Below are positions 15,861 through 25,150 of a stretch of DNA of 64,000 nucleotides, piece by piece (the first letter of the stretch is position 1; each line of letters starts with the position of its first letter). Origin of the DNA: Sphingobacteriales bacterium 46-32 (GTDB lineage: Bacteria > Bacteroidota > Bacteroidia > Chitinophagales > Chitinophagaceae); contig MKTY01000018.1 of the NCBI GenBank assembly GCA_001898485.1, positions 287,191-351,190 on the forward strand. Reading direction: 5' to 3'. The position numbers were made by a program, and so were the translations under genes. The notes under the pieces were generated by a model that was given only the letters and a program-made list of their open reading frames with translations, was not told where the DNA came from and searched no databases.

Positions 15861-18194
15861 TCAGAATTTAAAGTTGTAGGAAATACTGGGAATGAACTTG
15901 AACAGGGCAAAACGTACGGCTTCTGTTCGTGAAGGATCGTCTGGATTGTCCTGAAAGTTGATGGCATAGGCGTTTTCGCGGCCATATGCATTATACAGAC
16001 TGAATGTAAGTTCCGACGACCAGCGTTTTTTCTTTTTCAGTTCGCAGGTAGCGCCCAGATCGAGACGGTGATAGGAGGGCATACGATAACCATTGCGTTC
16101 GGTATAATAAAAGATAGTCTGATCATCTATGCGGTATTTTCCTGCAGGGAAGGTAACGGCATCGCCGGTATAGTATACCCAGTTGGCCGAGATAGTCCAT
16201 TTCGATGTAAGCTGGTACGAACCTACTATAGCTATTTCATGCGTCCGGTCCTGGCGGGCATTGTACCAGCGGTTATTATTGATACCGTTGATCTTTTTTT
16301 CCGTTTTGGAAAGTGTATAGCTTACCCAGCCGGTAAACTTGCCGGCCTTCTTTTTTATCAGCATTTCTATGCCATAGGCACGACCCTTACCAAACAGAAG
16401 TTGCGATTCTATGGCATCGCTGTTGGCAAAAATATCAGCACCATCGCGGTAGTCGATCTGGTTTTGCATCGTCTTATAGTAGGTTTCCACACTCAGCTCC
16501 CAGCGCCGGTTGGCCAGATCGCGGTAATAACCAATAGAGACCTGGTCCGATACTTCGGGTTTGATAATATTGGTACTGGCAATCCATTTATCAGTGGGAT
16601 TGGAAGAGGTAGAGTTGGATACCAGGTGCAGATTCTGTACGTTCCTGACATAAGCGGCTTTTACGGAACTGATAGGTGAAAGAACATAGCTGGCTGCCAG
16701 GCGGGGTTCAAGGTTTACATAGGTCTTTACAAACTCACCGGCCCGATAAGAAAAAGTATCGGTTACATTGCCATCTGCATCTATCTGGAAGTAGTCGCCC
16801 TGGCCCAGTATACTGAAGGATGTGAGGCGGGCGCCGTAAGTGAGATTCAGCTTATCTGTTGCTTTCCAGGTATTGGAAATAAACAGTGCATTTTCCCAGG
16901 AATAACGTTTCTGAAGTGCGGCATCATTTACACTCACTGAGTTTTTAGCATCCACCTCACCGGGAGTAATCCGGTGATAGATGGTGTTGAATCCAAAGCG
17001 CACACTGTTGCGCGAGCTGGCATTCCATTGATATTCCTGTTTGAGGTTCCAGTCCTGAATCTGCGAAAAAATATCAAAGTCGTCTCCGCCGCTACGGATA
17101 GAAATTTTGTATTTATAATTACTGAAGATGAGTGAGGTGTTGGCAAAAAGACGGTTGCTGAAAATATGGTTCCAGCGCAGGGTACCTGTTCCGTTGCCCC
17201 ATTCAATACCAAAACTTTTACCCACTCCCAGCACATCTTTGCCAAAATAGCCCGACAGGAAGAGACGGTCGCGTTCGCCAAGCTGGTAATTGAGTTTGGC
17301 ATTCAGGTCATAGAAATATAGTGTATTGTTGTTGACGGCGGAGTCTTTAGACAGTTTCAGAAACATATCTGCATAGGTGCGCCGGCCGGTAACGAGAAAA
17401 GAGGAGCGGTCTTTCTGAATAGGACCTTCCACATTCAGTTTGGCCGAGATAAGCCCCACGCCGCCACTTACATTATAATCCTGGTTATTTCCATCATTCA
17501 TTTTTATATCCAGTACCGATGAAAGGCGACCGCCGTACTGTGCCGGCATTCCACCTTTATATACTGTCATGTCTTTTATCGCATCCGAGTTGAATGTGCT
17601 GAAGAAGCCCAGCAGGTGAGAAGCATTGTACACGGGAGCTTCATCAAGCAGTATCAGGTTTTGATCGATGGCACCTCCTCTTACGTAGAAGCCACTGTTG
17701 CCATCCCCGGCCGATTTGATACCGGGCAGCAACTGAATCGTTTTAAGGATATCTCGCTCACCCAGCAATACGGGGATATTTTTGATCTCGCGGGTCGAAA
17801 GACGTTCCACTCCCATTTGAGGACTGCTGATACTGCGTCCGCGCGACTGGGCATTGACGACTACGCCTTCCAGGCTTTTTACTTCATCCTGCAGCGAAAA
17901 ATTGATTTTAGTGTCGCGCGTCAGTTCTACTTTTTGCTGTACAGACTGTAAGCCAATTGCGGTTACCTCGAGGGTGTAGGTGCCGCGGGGCAGAGTTAAT
18001 GAATAAAAACCGTATTCGTTGCTGCTGGTTCCCCAGTTGCCTGCTCTTACGCTGGCGCCAATCAGGGTTTCGCCTTTGGCTGCCGAGCGGATCGTGCCAC
18101 TGATCGTAAACTTTTCAGCAGCCGGGGGCTCCTGCCGGCTGTAGCTCCAGTAACTCAGTAAAAGAGAAAAAATCAAAACTGCACTTTTCTTCAT
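15861..18194 (-). CDS. TonB-dependent receptor with carboxypeptidase-regulatory-like N-terminal domain
   Basis: 777 residues from the start at 18194; the longer frame to 18254 precedes the signal peptide (MKKSAVLIFSLLLSYWSYS) and is not used. After the signal come a CarboxypepD_reg-like beta-sandwich (FTISGTIRSAAKGETLIGAS), the plug (ILKTIQLLPGIKSAGDGNSG, FYVRGGAIDQNLILLDEAPV) and a barrel ending in the aromatic SYNFKF. It is shorter than SusC proteins and lacks a SusD partner; its partner is the DUF4249 lipoprotein. The ligand is unknown; iron chelates, peptides and oligosaccharides are all possible. Confidence 0.93.
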   Translation of the reverse strand: MKKSAVLIFSLLLSYWSYSRQEPPAAEKFTISGTIRSAAKGETLIGASVRAGNWGTSSNEYGFYSLTLPRGTYTLEVTAIGLQSVQQKVELTRDTKINFSLQDEVKSLEGVVVNAQSRGRSISSPQMGVERLSTREIKNIPVLLGERDILKTIQLLPGIKSAGDGNSGFYVRGGAIDQNLILLDEAPVYNASHLLGFFSTFNSDAIKDMTVYKGGMPAQYGGRLSSVLDIKMNDGNNQDYNVSGGVGLISAKLNVEGPIQKDRSSFLVTGRRTYADMFLKLSKDSAVNNNTLYFYDLNAKLNYQLGERDRLFLSGYFGKDVLGVGKSFGIEWGNGTGTLRWNHIFSNRLFANTSLIFSNYKYKISIRSGGDDFDIFSQIQDWNLKQEYQWNASSRNSVRFGFNTIYHRITPGEVDAKNSVSVNDAALQKRYSWENALFISNTWKATDKLNLTYGARLTSFSILGQGDYFQIDADGNVTDTFSYRAGEFVKTYVNLEPRLAASYVLSPISSVKAAYVRNVQNLHLVSNSTSSNPTDKWIASTNIIKPEVSDQVSIGYYRDLANRRWELSVETYYKTMQNQIDYRDGADIFANSDAIESQLLFGKGRAYGIEMLIKKKAGKFTGWVSYTLSKTEKKINGINNNRWYNARQDRTHEIAIVGSYQLTSKWTISANWVYYTGDAVTFPAGKYRIDDQTIFYYTERNGYRMPSYHRLDLGATCELKKKKRWSSELTFSLYNAYGRENAYAINFQDNPDDPSRTEAVRFALFKFIPSISYNFKF

Positions 18195-18333
18195 AAGTAG
18201 GTTTTGTGTCATGCGCTGCAAAGATACCCGCCGGCAGGCAGCATCTTTATGCAATGAGTGTTAAAATAAAAATAAGGCCGGCACAGTCATGACAACCGCC
18301 GGCCTCAAAATGTTTGCTGAAATTAAAAAAATA

Positions 18334-19173
18334 TCAGGGCAGGTAGGTATAAGTATATTCGATGCGCCCGGTTAGCTCTTTTTGTTTGTTGAAAAGAGCC
18401 TCCTTGCTTTTAAGGCCTTTACTGTCATAGGCAAAGCGCCAGATAATATAATCACGGGTTTTAGCAGACAGGGTTGCTATTTTCTGTATGACGCGGTCAT
18501 TCTCATCATATTCAAACATGAAATCGGGCAGTAGTTTTTTCAATTGTTTATCGTAGCGTACAATATCGGTAATACGATTGTTGTCATCGTAATAATAATA
18601 GACCGGATCTACACCAACATTGCGCCGGTAAAGCTGTTCATCGGCTATACGTCCGTTTTCGTCGGTAGTTAAGCGATATTCGGTAGTGTCTTTTTTGTTG
18701 AGGATACGCCACATGCGCTGCGGTTGTCCCTGTGCATTGTATTCCCAGGCATGTGTTTCAGTTTCGCTGAAGTCCTGCAGCGAGTCATTCACAACCGTTT
18801 CGATACGGGTGATGTGCTGGGCTGCATCGTACGTATAGGTAGTGAGGCTGCGGATGGTGCCCGATGTGTCGGCGATGCTCAGCAACTGCCAGGAACTGTT
18901 GAAGCGATAGGTCTGTTTGGCTACATTCATACCATTGCGGGTGCTGATACGCCAGGTGAGAGTATTCGCATTCACTTCCTGCCATTCATTGAAGTCGGTA
19001 TTACGGGCGCCGCGGGCATCAATGCCGGTTGCTGTAACCGTCCGCACCTTTCCATTGACCAGGGTTTGCATGCGGGCAGACAAATCCTTACTGCCAATAA
19101 GGTCATTGTAATAATACTGGCTCATGGCCTGCAGGCCACTTAAAACACAGGATACAAACAGCAGAATCTTCAT
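18334..19173 (-). CDS. Secreted YD-repeat-like protein of unknown function
   Basis: 279 residues from the start at 19173; the frame is open further upstream, but the signal peptide (MKILLFVSCVLSGLQAMS) marks this start. The mature part carries repeated strand pairs of the RHS/YD kind: TTYTYDAAQHITRIE, THAWEYNAQGQPQRMW, YYYYDDNNRITDIVRYD, FEYDENDRVIQKI and FAYDSKGLKSKEA. Unlike RHS toxins it is short, with no core sequence and no variable C-terminal toxin domain. It is a periplasmic or surface beta-rich protein with no visible enzymatic motif. Confidence 0.75.
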   Translation of the reverse strand: MKILLFVSCVLSGLQAMSQYYYNDLIGSKDLSARMQTLVNGKVRTVTATGIDARGARNTDFNEWQEVNANTLTWRISTRNGMNVAKQTYRFNSSWQLLSIADTSGTIRSLTTYTYDAAQHITRIETVVNDSLQDFSETETHAWEYNAQGQPQRMWRILNKKDTTEYRLTTDENGRIADEQLYRRNVGVDPVYYYYDDNNRITDIVRYDKQLKKLLPDFMFEYDENDRVIQKIATLSAKTRDYIIWRFAYDSKGLKSKEALFNKQKELTGRIEYTYTYLP

Positions 19174-19284
19174 GCCTGGTTGGTAGTTTTTAAAGAACAA
19201 AAATAAGCCAAATGCGGCGAAGGTCATTTTTAAACGAAAACGCCGCTGAAATAGTACGTGTGTGAGGAGGCAAAGGCAGAAGGT

Positions 19285-19326
19285 CAAAGGTTTAAGGGTT
19301 TAAAGGGTATAAAGAGTTTAAAGGGG
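19285..19326. repeat. AT-rich intergenic repeat tract, copy 4
   Basis: TTTAAGGG, TTTAAAGGG and TATAAAGAG units lie in tandem between the divergently read YD-like gene and DUF3667. There is only a short pyrimidine-rich complement after it, so it folds less well than the other copies. Confidence 0.8.
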
Positions 19327-19402
19327 CGTCGATATATCTATCCCTTTACCCTGAACCTTATACCTTCATCCTTTTATGCTATTTTTAGCCCAAAAATTCC
19401 AC

Positions 19403-20491
19403 ATGTCACACCGCCCCCAACGGAAGGAAAAAGACTGCCTGAATTGCGGAACCATTGTGCAGGGTCATTATTGCCAGAATTGTGGCCAGGAGAATACTGA
19501 GCCCAAAGAAACCTTCTGGGGCATGGTCACCCATTTTTTTTATGATATCACGCATTTCGACGGTAAATTCTTTGTAACGCTTAAAGACCTCTTTTTTAAG
19601 CCGGGCTTTCTGTCGGCCGAGTATATCCGCGGACGGCGGGTGGCCTATCTGCATCCCATCCGCATGTATATTTTTACATCGGCTATCTTTTTCCTTGTTT
19701 TCTTTGCGGTACAGGGTGGGTCGGATGATATTATGAAGGTGTCGGGCGACGAAGCCTATACCAGGGCTCAGCAGGACTCGGCATTACGCCGGCTCGATGA
19801 GGAACTGGCAACAGACAGCAGCGACAAAAAACTATTTGAATTAAGAGCCTTACTGGCAGATACAACCCGTCCGTTTCACCCCTCAGATATGCTGCCTTAT
19901 ATGGGCGAGTTTACGATGTTGTCAACAATTGGAAGCAGAAATTACCGTACCGTACGGGAATATGATTCGGTACAGAAGGCATTACCTGCCTCCGAAAAGG
20001 ACGGCTGGTTCAGGCGTTTATGGAACCGGAAATCAGCCGAACTGAATGAGAAATATCCACGAAATATAAGTGATAAAGCATTCCGCAATAAGATGGGTAA
20101 TGTATTTCTTCATAAACTGTCTTACCTGCTCTTTATATCGTTGCCGCTTTTTGCCGGATTGCTGAAGCTGCTTTATATCCGCCGTAAAAATTTCTATTAT
20201 GCCGACCATGGCGTTTTTACCATACATCACTATATACTGAGCTTTATCCTGTTGTTGCTGGTATTTCTGTGGAATGCGCTCGAAGGTGCCACAGATAGTG
20301 ACATATTTGGTATTCTGATTGCGATCACTATTCTGGCCTGGCCTGTATACCTGTACAAAGCCATGCGCCGTTTTTATGGACAGGGACGCGCCAAGACCCT
20401 TGTAAAGTTTCTGCTGTTGAACCTCATGGGAGCCATTATGCTCGTCATATTGTTTACAGCGCTGCTGTTGTTTTCAATCTTCCAACTTTAA
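19403..20491 (+). CDS. DUF3667 zinc-ribbon membrane protein
   Basis: 362 residues from the ATG at 19403 (nine codons inside the longest frame). The N-terminus holds a double CxxC zinc ribbon (CLNCGTIVQGHYCQNCGQ), followed by the DUF3667 segment (GKFFVTLKDLFFKPGFLSAE then HPIRMYIFTSAIFF). About five transmembrane helices follow, with a soluble stretch between the first and second. Members are common in Bacteroidota and are of unknown function. The gene ends 9 bp before mazG and may be co-transcribed with it. Confidence 0.88.
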   Translation: MSHRPQRKEKDCLNCGTIVQGHYCQNCGQENTEPKETFWGMVTHFFYDITHFDGKFFVTLKDLFFKPGFLSAEYIRGRRVAYLHPIRMYIFTSAIFFLVFFAVQGGSDDIMKVSGDEAYTRAQQDSALRRLDEELATDSSDKKLFELRALLADTTRPFHPSDMLPYMGEFTMLSTIGSRNYRTVREYDSVQKALPASEKDGWFRRLWNRKSAELNEKYPRNISDKAFRNKMGNVFLHKLSYLLFISLPLFAGLLKLLYIRRKNFYYADHGVFTIHHYILSFILLLLVFLWNALEGATDSDIFGILIAITILAWPVYLYKAMRRFYGQGRAKTLVKFLLLNLMGAIMLVILFTALLLFSIFQL

Positions 20492-20500
20492 ACCCGGATT

Positions 20501-21277
20501 ATGTCAGATACGTTGAGTAGTGCTTTTATGCGGCTGGTAGGTATTATGGATGAATTGCGCGAAAAATGTCCGTGGGACAGGAAACAAACCATACACAGCC
20601 TGCGGCAGATGACTATTGAGGAGACCTTTGAACTGGCTGATGCTATTACCGACAATCAATGGCAGGGCATAAGAGAGGAACTGGGTGATCTTATGCTGCA
20701 TATTCTTTTTTATGCCCGCATAGGAAAGGAGCAGGAGCAGTTTACACTGCAGCAGGTCATAGAGGGGATCAGCGAAAAACTGATAAGCCGCCATCCGCAT
20801 ATTTATGGCGATGTAAAAGTGGAAAATGCGGAAGACGTTAAGAAAAACTGGGAGAAGCTGAAACTTAAGGAAGGAAAGACCTCTGTGCTAAGTGGGGTGC
20901 CCAGATCGCTGCCGGCAATGGTTAAAGCCATGCGCTTGCAGGAAAAGGCCAAACAGGTGGGATTTGAGTGGGACAACAAAGAACAGGTATGGGACAAGGT
21001 CGAAGAGGAGACAAATGAGCTGAAAGCCGCCATGGACAGGGGTGATCAGGAGCAAATAGAAGAAGAATTTGGCGATCTCCTGTTTTCGCTGGTCAATTAT
21101 GCACGGTTTTTGCAGGTGGATGCCGAAAACGCATTAGAGCGAACCAATAAAAAATTCATCCACCGCTTTACTCAGATGGAAAAGGCCGCACTCGACCAGG
21201 GCCGCGACCTGGCAGGTATGAGCCTGCAGGAGATGGACGCCATCTGGGACAGCATTAAAAAGCAACGGGATCAGTGA
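20501..21277 (+). CDS. mazG: Nucleoside triphosphate pyrophosphohydrolase MazG
   Basis: 258 residues, the usual length for two-domain MazG. The N-terminal repeat has CPWDRKQTIHSLRQMTIEET followed by the metal-binding EExxE/ExxD pattern (ETFELADAI, REELGDLMLHI). The C-terminal repeat repeats it with EEETNELKAAM and EEEFGDLLFSLVNYARFL. It hydrolyses NTPs, including non-canonical ones, to NMP and pyrophosphate in the cytoplasm. Its stop overlaps the GTG start of the next gene, which implies translational coupling with the kinase. Confidence 0.95.
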   Translation: MSDTLSSAFMRLVGIMDELREKCPWDRKQTIHSLRQMTIEETFELADAITDNQWQGIREELGDLMLHILFYARIGKEQEQFTLQQVIEGISEKLISRHPHIYGDVKVENAEDVKKNWEKLKLKEGKTSVLSGVPRSLPAMVKAMRLQEKAKQVGFEWDNKEQVWDKVEEETNELKAAMDRGDQEQIEEEFGDLLFSLVNYARFLQVDAENALERTNKKFIHRFTQMEKAALDQGRDLAGMSLQEMDAIWDSIKKQRDQ

Positions 21278-24200
21278 AAGCATTTCCCCGAAATAATCTT
21301 ATCTGGAAGTTTGGATTGCTTTTGCTGGCAGTAGTACTGTTTGCGCTTTCCTTTATTTTCAACCGCTTTTATACCAATAAGGCTTCTCTCCGCGAAGAAG
21401 TGAAGAAGGCCGAAAACTACTTACATACCCATCAGGAAGACTTTAACCGTTTTTTGCAGGATACGGCGCTGATTGGCCGCCTGATGCATGACCGCGAATC
21501 GGCCGCTGAGTTTGATAACGTAGTGGCAAAAGATTACGGTATTTTTCTGTACCAGGTCAAAGAAACGGGTACACTCTCACTCAATTTCTGGAGCAGTCAG
21601 CTGGTGCTTCCCCCCTCAGAGACATTTCCGCGACCCGATATTGAAGAGACCATGCACCTGCCAAACGGATATTATCTGGTAGTGAAAAAGACAGTGCAGC
21701 TGCGCGATGAGACTGTTATTGCCTACGCCATCATCCCCATTCGTTCTGTATTCTTCCAGGAAAAAGCCTACCTGCCTCAGAAATTTGTGTACAGCAGCCG
21801 GGTTGACCCGCGGGTTTTTATCAGCCAGGGAAAAACGGCGTTTGCCGTACATGCACTTTCCGGCAAAGAGCTCTTTTATATGGACCGGGAAGAAGAGCTG
21901 GCCATCCCTGTCAACGATGGACTGACCATTGCCCTGCGTTTTGGCGGACTGCTGGTATTGTTGCTGGCGGTACATCTTTTTGCCGAAACACTGGCACAGC
22001 GGCATGTGGGTCGGGGTATTCTTTTCCTGGCACTGGTACTGCTGGTTATCCGGCTGGCAACTTACTGGTTTCCCGATCTGCTCAATCTGCGTCAGTTCAA
22101 TTTGTTTGACCCTTCTGTATATGGCTCCAATATTGTGCAACGCTCGCTGGGCGACCTGCTCATGAACTCAGTATTCTTTTGCTGGCTGGTGGTGTTTGCC
22201 TGGTATAAAGTGCAACATCAAAAGGATCTTGTAGCGCATACGGGACGGGCTGCACGCTGGATTCTCGCTGTGACAGCCGTGTGCCTGCTGATCTATTCCA
22301 CCTTTATCCTTTCCAGTGTTATCCGAAGTATAGTAGCGGATTCCAAGATATCTTTCGATGTCACCAACTGGTTTGGACTCAGCTGGTATACGGCCGTCGG
22401 TTTTATAGTACTGGCCACGCTTTCCTTATCATACTATTATTTTACCCAGTTATTATTCCGGATCATCTTCCCGGTATTTGGAAAAAATACCTGGCCGGTT
22501 TATTTCGCTATTGCCTTTTCGGGTCTCGTATTCCTGACCTGGCGCTCCGGCGATGCCACTGTATTGTTTTATCTGCCTGTGCTGGCCTGGCTCATCCTGT
22601 ATACCTGGCTTATTCACCGGGAGGGAGCCATCCTGAGTCGTATCCGCATCAATATTGCCGGTATCCTGTTCTGGATATTTGTGTTTTCCGTGTCTATTGC
22701 GGCCATTATGCTCGTTGAAAATAAGCGGGCAGAATGGGAAAAACGAAAGTTTTATGCCGAGAAGCTGGCGGTTCAGACCGACCCATCCAGTGAAAGGCTG
22801 ATGAATATTGCACTCAACTACCTCGATGAGGATTTCCTGGAAAACAATTTCAGCCGGCTGGCCGACAGTGCCGATAGCCGTGTAGTACGCGATAGTATAC
22901 TTACACAGAACTACAGCGTGTACATGGATCGCTTTGATACCAAACTCTACCTGTTTGACAAAGCCGGTCAGCCACTCTTCAATGAAGATGCTACTACCTA
23001 CGATGCCCTCAACCGCATCGTGACCCTGCAGTCGCATCCTACCATGAATCCCGATCTCTATTATTACGAAACCTCCTTCGATAAATTCATCTACATCACC
23101 CGGCGCCTGGTGCGAACAGAAGCCGGTGATACGCTGGGGTATTTTTTCATTCTTTCCAATCCGAAAAAATTCAGTAGCGATGAGCTGTTTCCCGAACTCT
23201 TCCGGCAGTACAAGGAAAGCTCACCCGAAAATTCGCCGATCTATTTCTATGCGGTATACAGCCAGGGTAAACTAACCGACAACTTTTCGCATCGTTATCC
23301 ATTCCCTACCCAAATGGAGGACCGCCGGATATGGAAAGGCAATAATGAATTTGAAAGCCGAAAGAATGGTTCTTACGACGAGTTGTGGTATCGTGCCGTC
23401 AATCAGAAGGTGGTGATCATTGCCCGAAAGCGTGACACGATCATAGAAACGATTACCTTATTTTCTTACCTGTTCTGCTCCTTTATCCTGCTCGTATTCG
23501 TTGTGCAGATTCTTTCACTACTGCTCAAAGCGGTCAATAACTGGGCGGAGTTCAAGCGGTTTTTCCATTTCAATATCCGCAACCAGGTGCACAGCACTAT
23601 CATTTTCATCAGCATTTTCTCCTTTATCATTATCGGATTTGCCACGATCAACTTTTTCAAAAACCGGTACAACCGCAACAACAGCGACCGGTTGAGCCGT
23701 ACCATGAGCATTATGGTCAATGAAATGGAGAAGCGGATCGACATGCATGACACCTTTGATGACGTAGTGAAAATCTACGATTCCGTATCGACTTTTGACC
23801 TGCAGGCGCTCGTTGATGAGGTGGCCGAGATTCATGGCGTAGATGTGAATGTATATGATCTGCATGGTACCCTGCGCGAATCGTCTGAGCGGGATGTTTA
23901 CTCCAAAGGTATTATCAGCGAAAAGATGGATCCCGTCGCTTATTTCCGTCTTAGCCGGTTGCATCAGATAGAGCACGTGCAGCAGGAGCGTATTGCCGAC
24001 CTGCCTTATCTGAGCGTATATGCGCCCGTGCGTGATAAAGACGGACAGCCTTATGCTTATCTCAGCATTCCCTATTTTACTTCTCAGCCTGAACTGGACC
24101 AGGAGATTTCCAATTTTATCGTGACGGTCATCAACCTTAATGCATTTATCCTGCTTATAGCGGGTCTTATCGCCCTGTTTATCACCAACAGGATTACGCG

Positions 24201-25035
24201 TTCTTTTGCCGTTATCAGTGATAAAATGAAGGAAGTAAGTCTGGGTCAGGTCAATGCCGCCATCGACTGGAGCCGCGATGATGAGATTGGCGACCTGGTA
24301 AAAGAATACAATAAGATGGTGGCCAAGCTGGGAGAATCTGCTGCGGCACTGGCCAAAAATGAACGCGAAGGTGCATGGCGGGAGATGGCCCGGCAGGTGG
24401 CGCATGAGATCAAGAACCCGCTCACGCCCATGAAGCTGAGCATTCAGTATCTGCAGAAAGCAATCGACAGCAATCAGCCCAATGTGAAAGAATTATCGGG
24501 CAATGTAGCACGTACACTGGTAGAGCAGATCGATCACCTATCTAAAATAGCCGCCGATTTTTCTCAGTTTGCCAATATCAGTTATACCAATGTAGAGCGT
24601 TTTGACCTGCACGATGTGATTCGCTCATTGCAGGAGCTCTATCGCCCCAATCCCAATATTGAATTTGTCTGGAAACCGGTACACCGGCAGGTGATGGTGA
24701 ATGCAGATAAAACACAGATGAACCGTCTCTTCACTAACCTCTTCGCCAATGCAGTAGAAGCCTGCGAAGGACGCCAGTGCCGTATTGAAGTGGCCGAGAT
24801 GGTGCTGGATGGCAAATTGCGCATCAGCATTACCGACAATGGCGATGGTATAGCCGAAGAAATGCAATCACGCATTTTCATTCCCAACTTTACTACCAAA
24901 TCATCCGGTACTGGTCTGGGGCTGGCTATGTGTAAAGGCATAGTAGAACAGGCAAGGGGAAATATCTGGTTTGAAACACAGAAAGGAGTGGGGACGACGT
25001 TTTTTGTGGAAGTGCCGGTGGAGGAACAGGTGTAA
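21274..25035 (+). CDS. Large NtrY-like membrane sensor histidine kinase
   Basis: 1253 residues starting with GTG that overlaps the mazG stop by 4 bp (GTGA). Layout: one N-terminal membrane helix, an extracytoplasmic domain (about 35-210), a block of about eight membrane helices (about 220-480), a second sensor region (about 490-730), further helices near 740 and 780, a third sensor region, a helix near 960, then HAMP, HisKA and HATPase_c. The phosphoacceptor is H1044 in RQVAHEIKNPLTPMKLS, the NtrY/PAS-type H-box. The N box (FANAVEACEG), G1 (DNGDGI) and G2 (GTGLGLAMCKGIVEQ) boxes are present. No response regulator is adjacent, so it probably acts on a distant NtrC-like partner. The three sensor regions are unusual. 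Confidence 0.9.
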   Translation: MKAFPRNNLIWKFGLLLLAVVLFALSFIFNRFYTNKASLREEVKKAENYLHTHQEDFNRFLQDTALIGRLMHDRESAAEFDNVVAKDYGIFLYQVKETGTLSLNFWSSQLVLPPSETFPRPDIEETMHLPNGYYLVVKKTVQLRDETVIAYAIIPIRSVFFQEKAYLPQKFVYSSRVDPRVFISQGKTAFAVHALSGKELFYMDREEELAIPVNDGLTIALRFGGLLVLLLAVHLFAETLAQRHVGRGILFLALVLLVIRLATYWFPDLLNLRQFNLFDPSVYGSNIVQRSLGDLLMNSVFFCWLVVFAWYKVQHQKDLVAHTGRAARWILAVTAVCLLIYSTFILSSVIRSIVADSKISFDVTNWFGLSWYTAVGFIVLATLSLSYYYFTQLLFRIIFPVFGKNTWPVYFAIAFSGLVFLTWRSGDATVLFYLPVLAWLILYTWLIHREGAILSRIRINIAGILFWIFVFSVSIAAIMLVENKRAEWEKRKFYAEKLAVQTDPSSERLMNIALNYLDEDFLENNFSRLADSADSRVVRDSILTQNYSVYMDRFDTKLYLFDKAGQPLFNEDATTYDALNRIVTLQSHPTMNPDLYYYETSFDKFIYITRRLVRTEAGDTLGYFFILSNPKKFSSDELFPELFRQYKESSPENSPIYFYAVYSQGKLTDNFSHRYPFPTQMEDRRIWKGNNEFESRKNGSYDELWYRAVNQKVVIIARKRDTIIETITLFSYLFCSFILLVFVVQILSLLLKAVNNWAEFKRFFHFNIRNQVHSTIIFISIFSFIIIGFATINFFKNRYNRNNSDRLSRTMSIMVNEMEKRIDMHDTFDDVVKIYDSVSTFDLQALVDEVAEIHGVDVNVYDLHGTLRESSERDVYSKGIISEKMDPVAYFRLSRLHQIEHVQQERIADLPYLSVYAPVRDKDGQPYAYLSIPYFTSQPELDQEISNFIVTVINLNAFILLIAGLIALFITNRITRSFAVISDKMKEVSLGQVNAAIDWSRDDEIGDLVKEYNKMVAKLGESAAALAKNEREGAWREMARQVAHEIKNPLTPMKLSIQYLQKAIDSNQPNVKELSGNVARTLVEQIDHLSKIAADFSQFANISYTNVERFDLHDVIRSLQELYRPNPNIEFVWKPVHRQVMVNADKTQMNRLFTNLFANAVEACEGRQCRIEVAEMVLDGKLRISITDNGDGIAEEMQSRIFIPNFTTKSSGTGLGLAMCKGIVEQARGNIWFETQKGVGTTFFVEVPVEEQV

Positions 25036-25150
25036 AAGGTTTAAAGGGTATAAAAAGGTATAAAGGGTATAAAGAGTTTAAAGGGTGTAGTATGATTTAA
25101 ACTCTTTATACTCTTTAAACTTTTTAAACTCTTTATACCCTTTATACCTT
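25036..25150. repeat. AT-rich inverted repeat between convergent genes, copy 5
   Basis: Tandem TTTAAAGGG/TATAAAGAG units from 25036 to about 25086 are mirrored by complementary units from about 25098 to 25150, giving a long cruciform or bidirectional terminator between the kinase and the PolX-like gene. The distal arm overlaps the last codons and stop of the PolX-like gene. Confidence 0.85.

Noticed and set aside
25036..25150. CRISPR-like appearance of the repeat tract
   Set aside because: The units are only about 9 bp, touch each other without unique spacers, and form an inverted pair; no cas genes are present.
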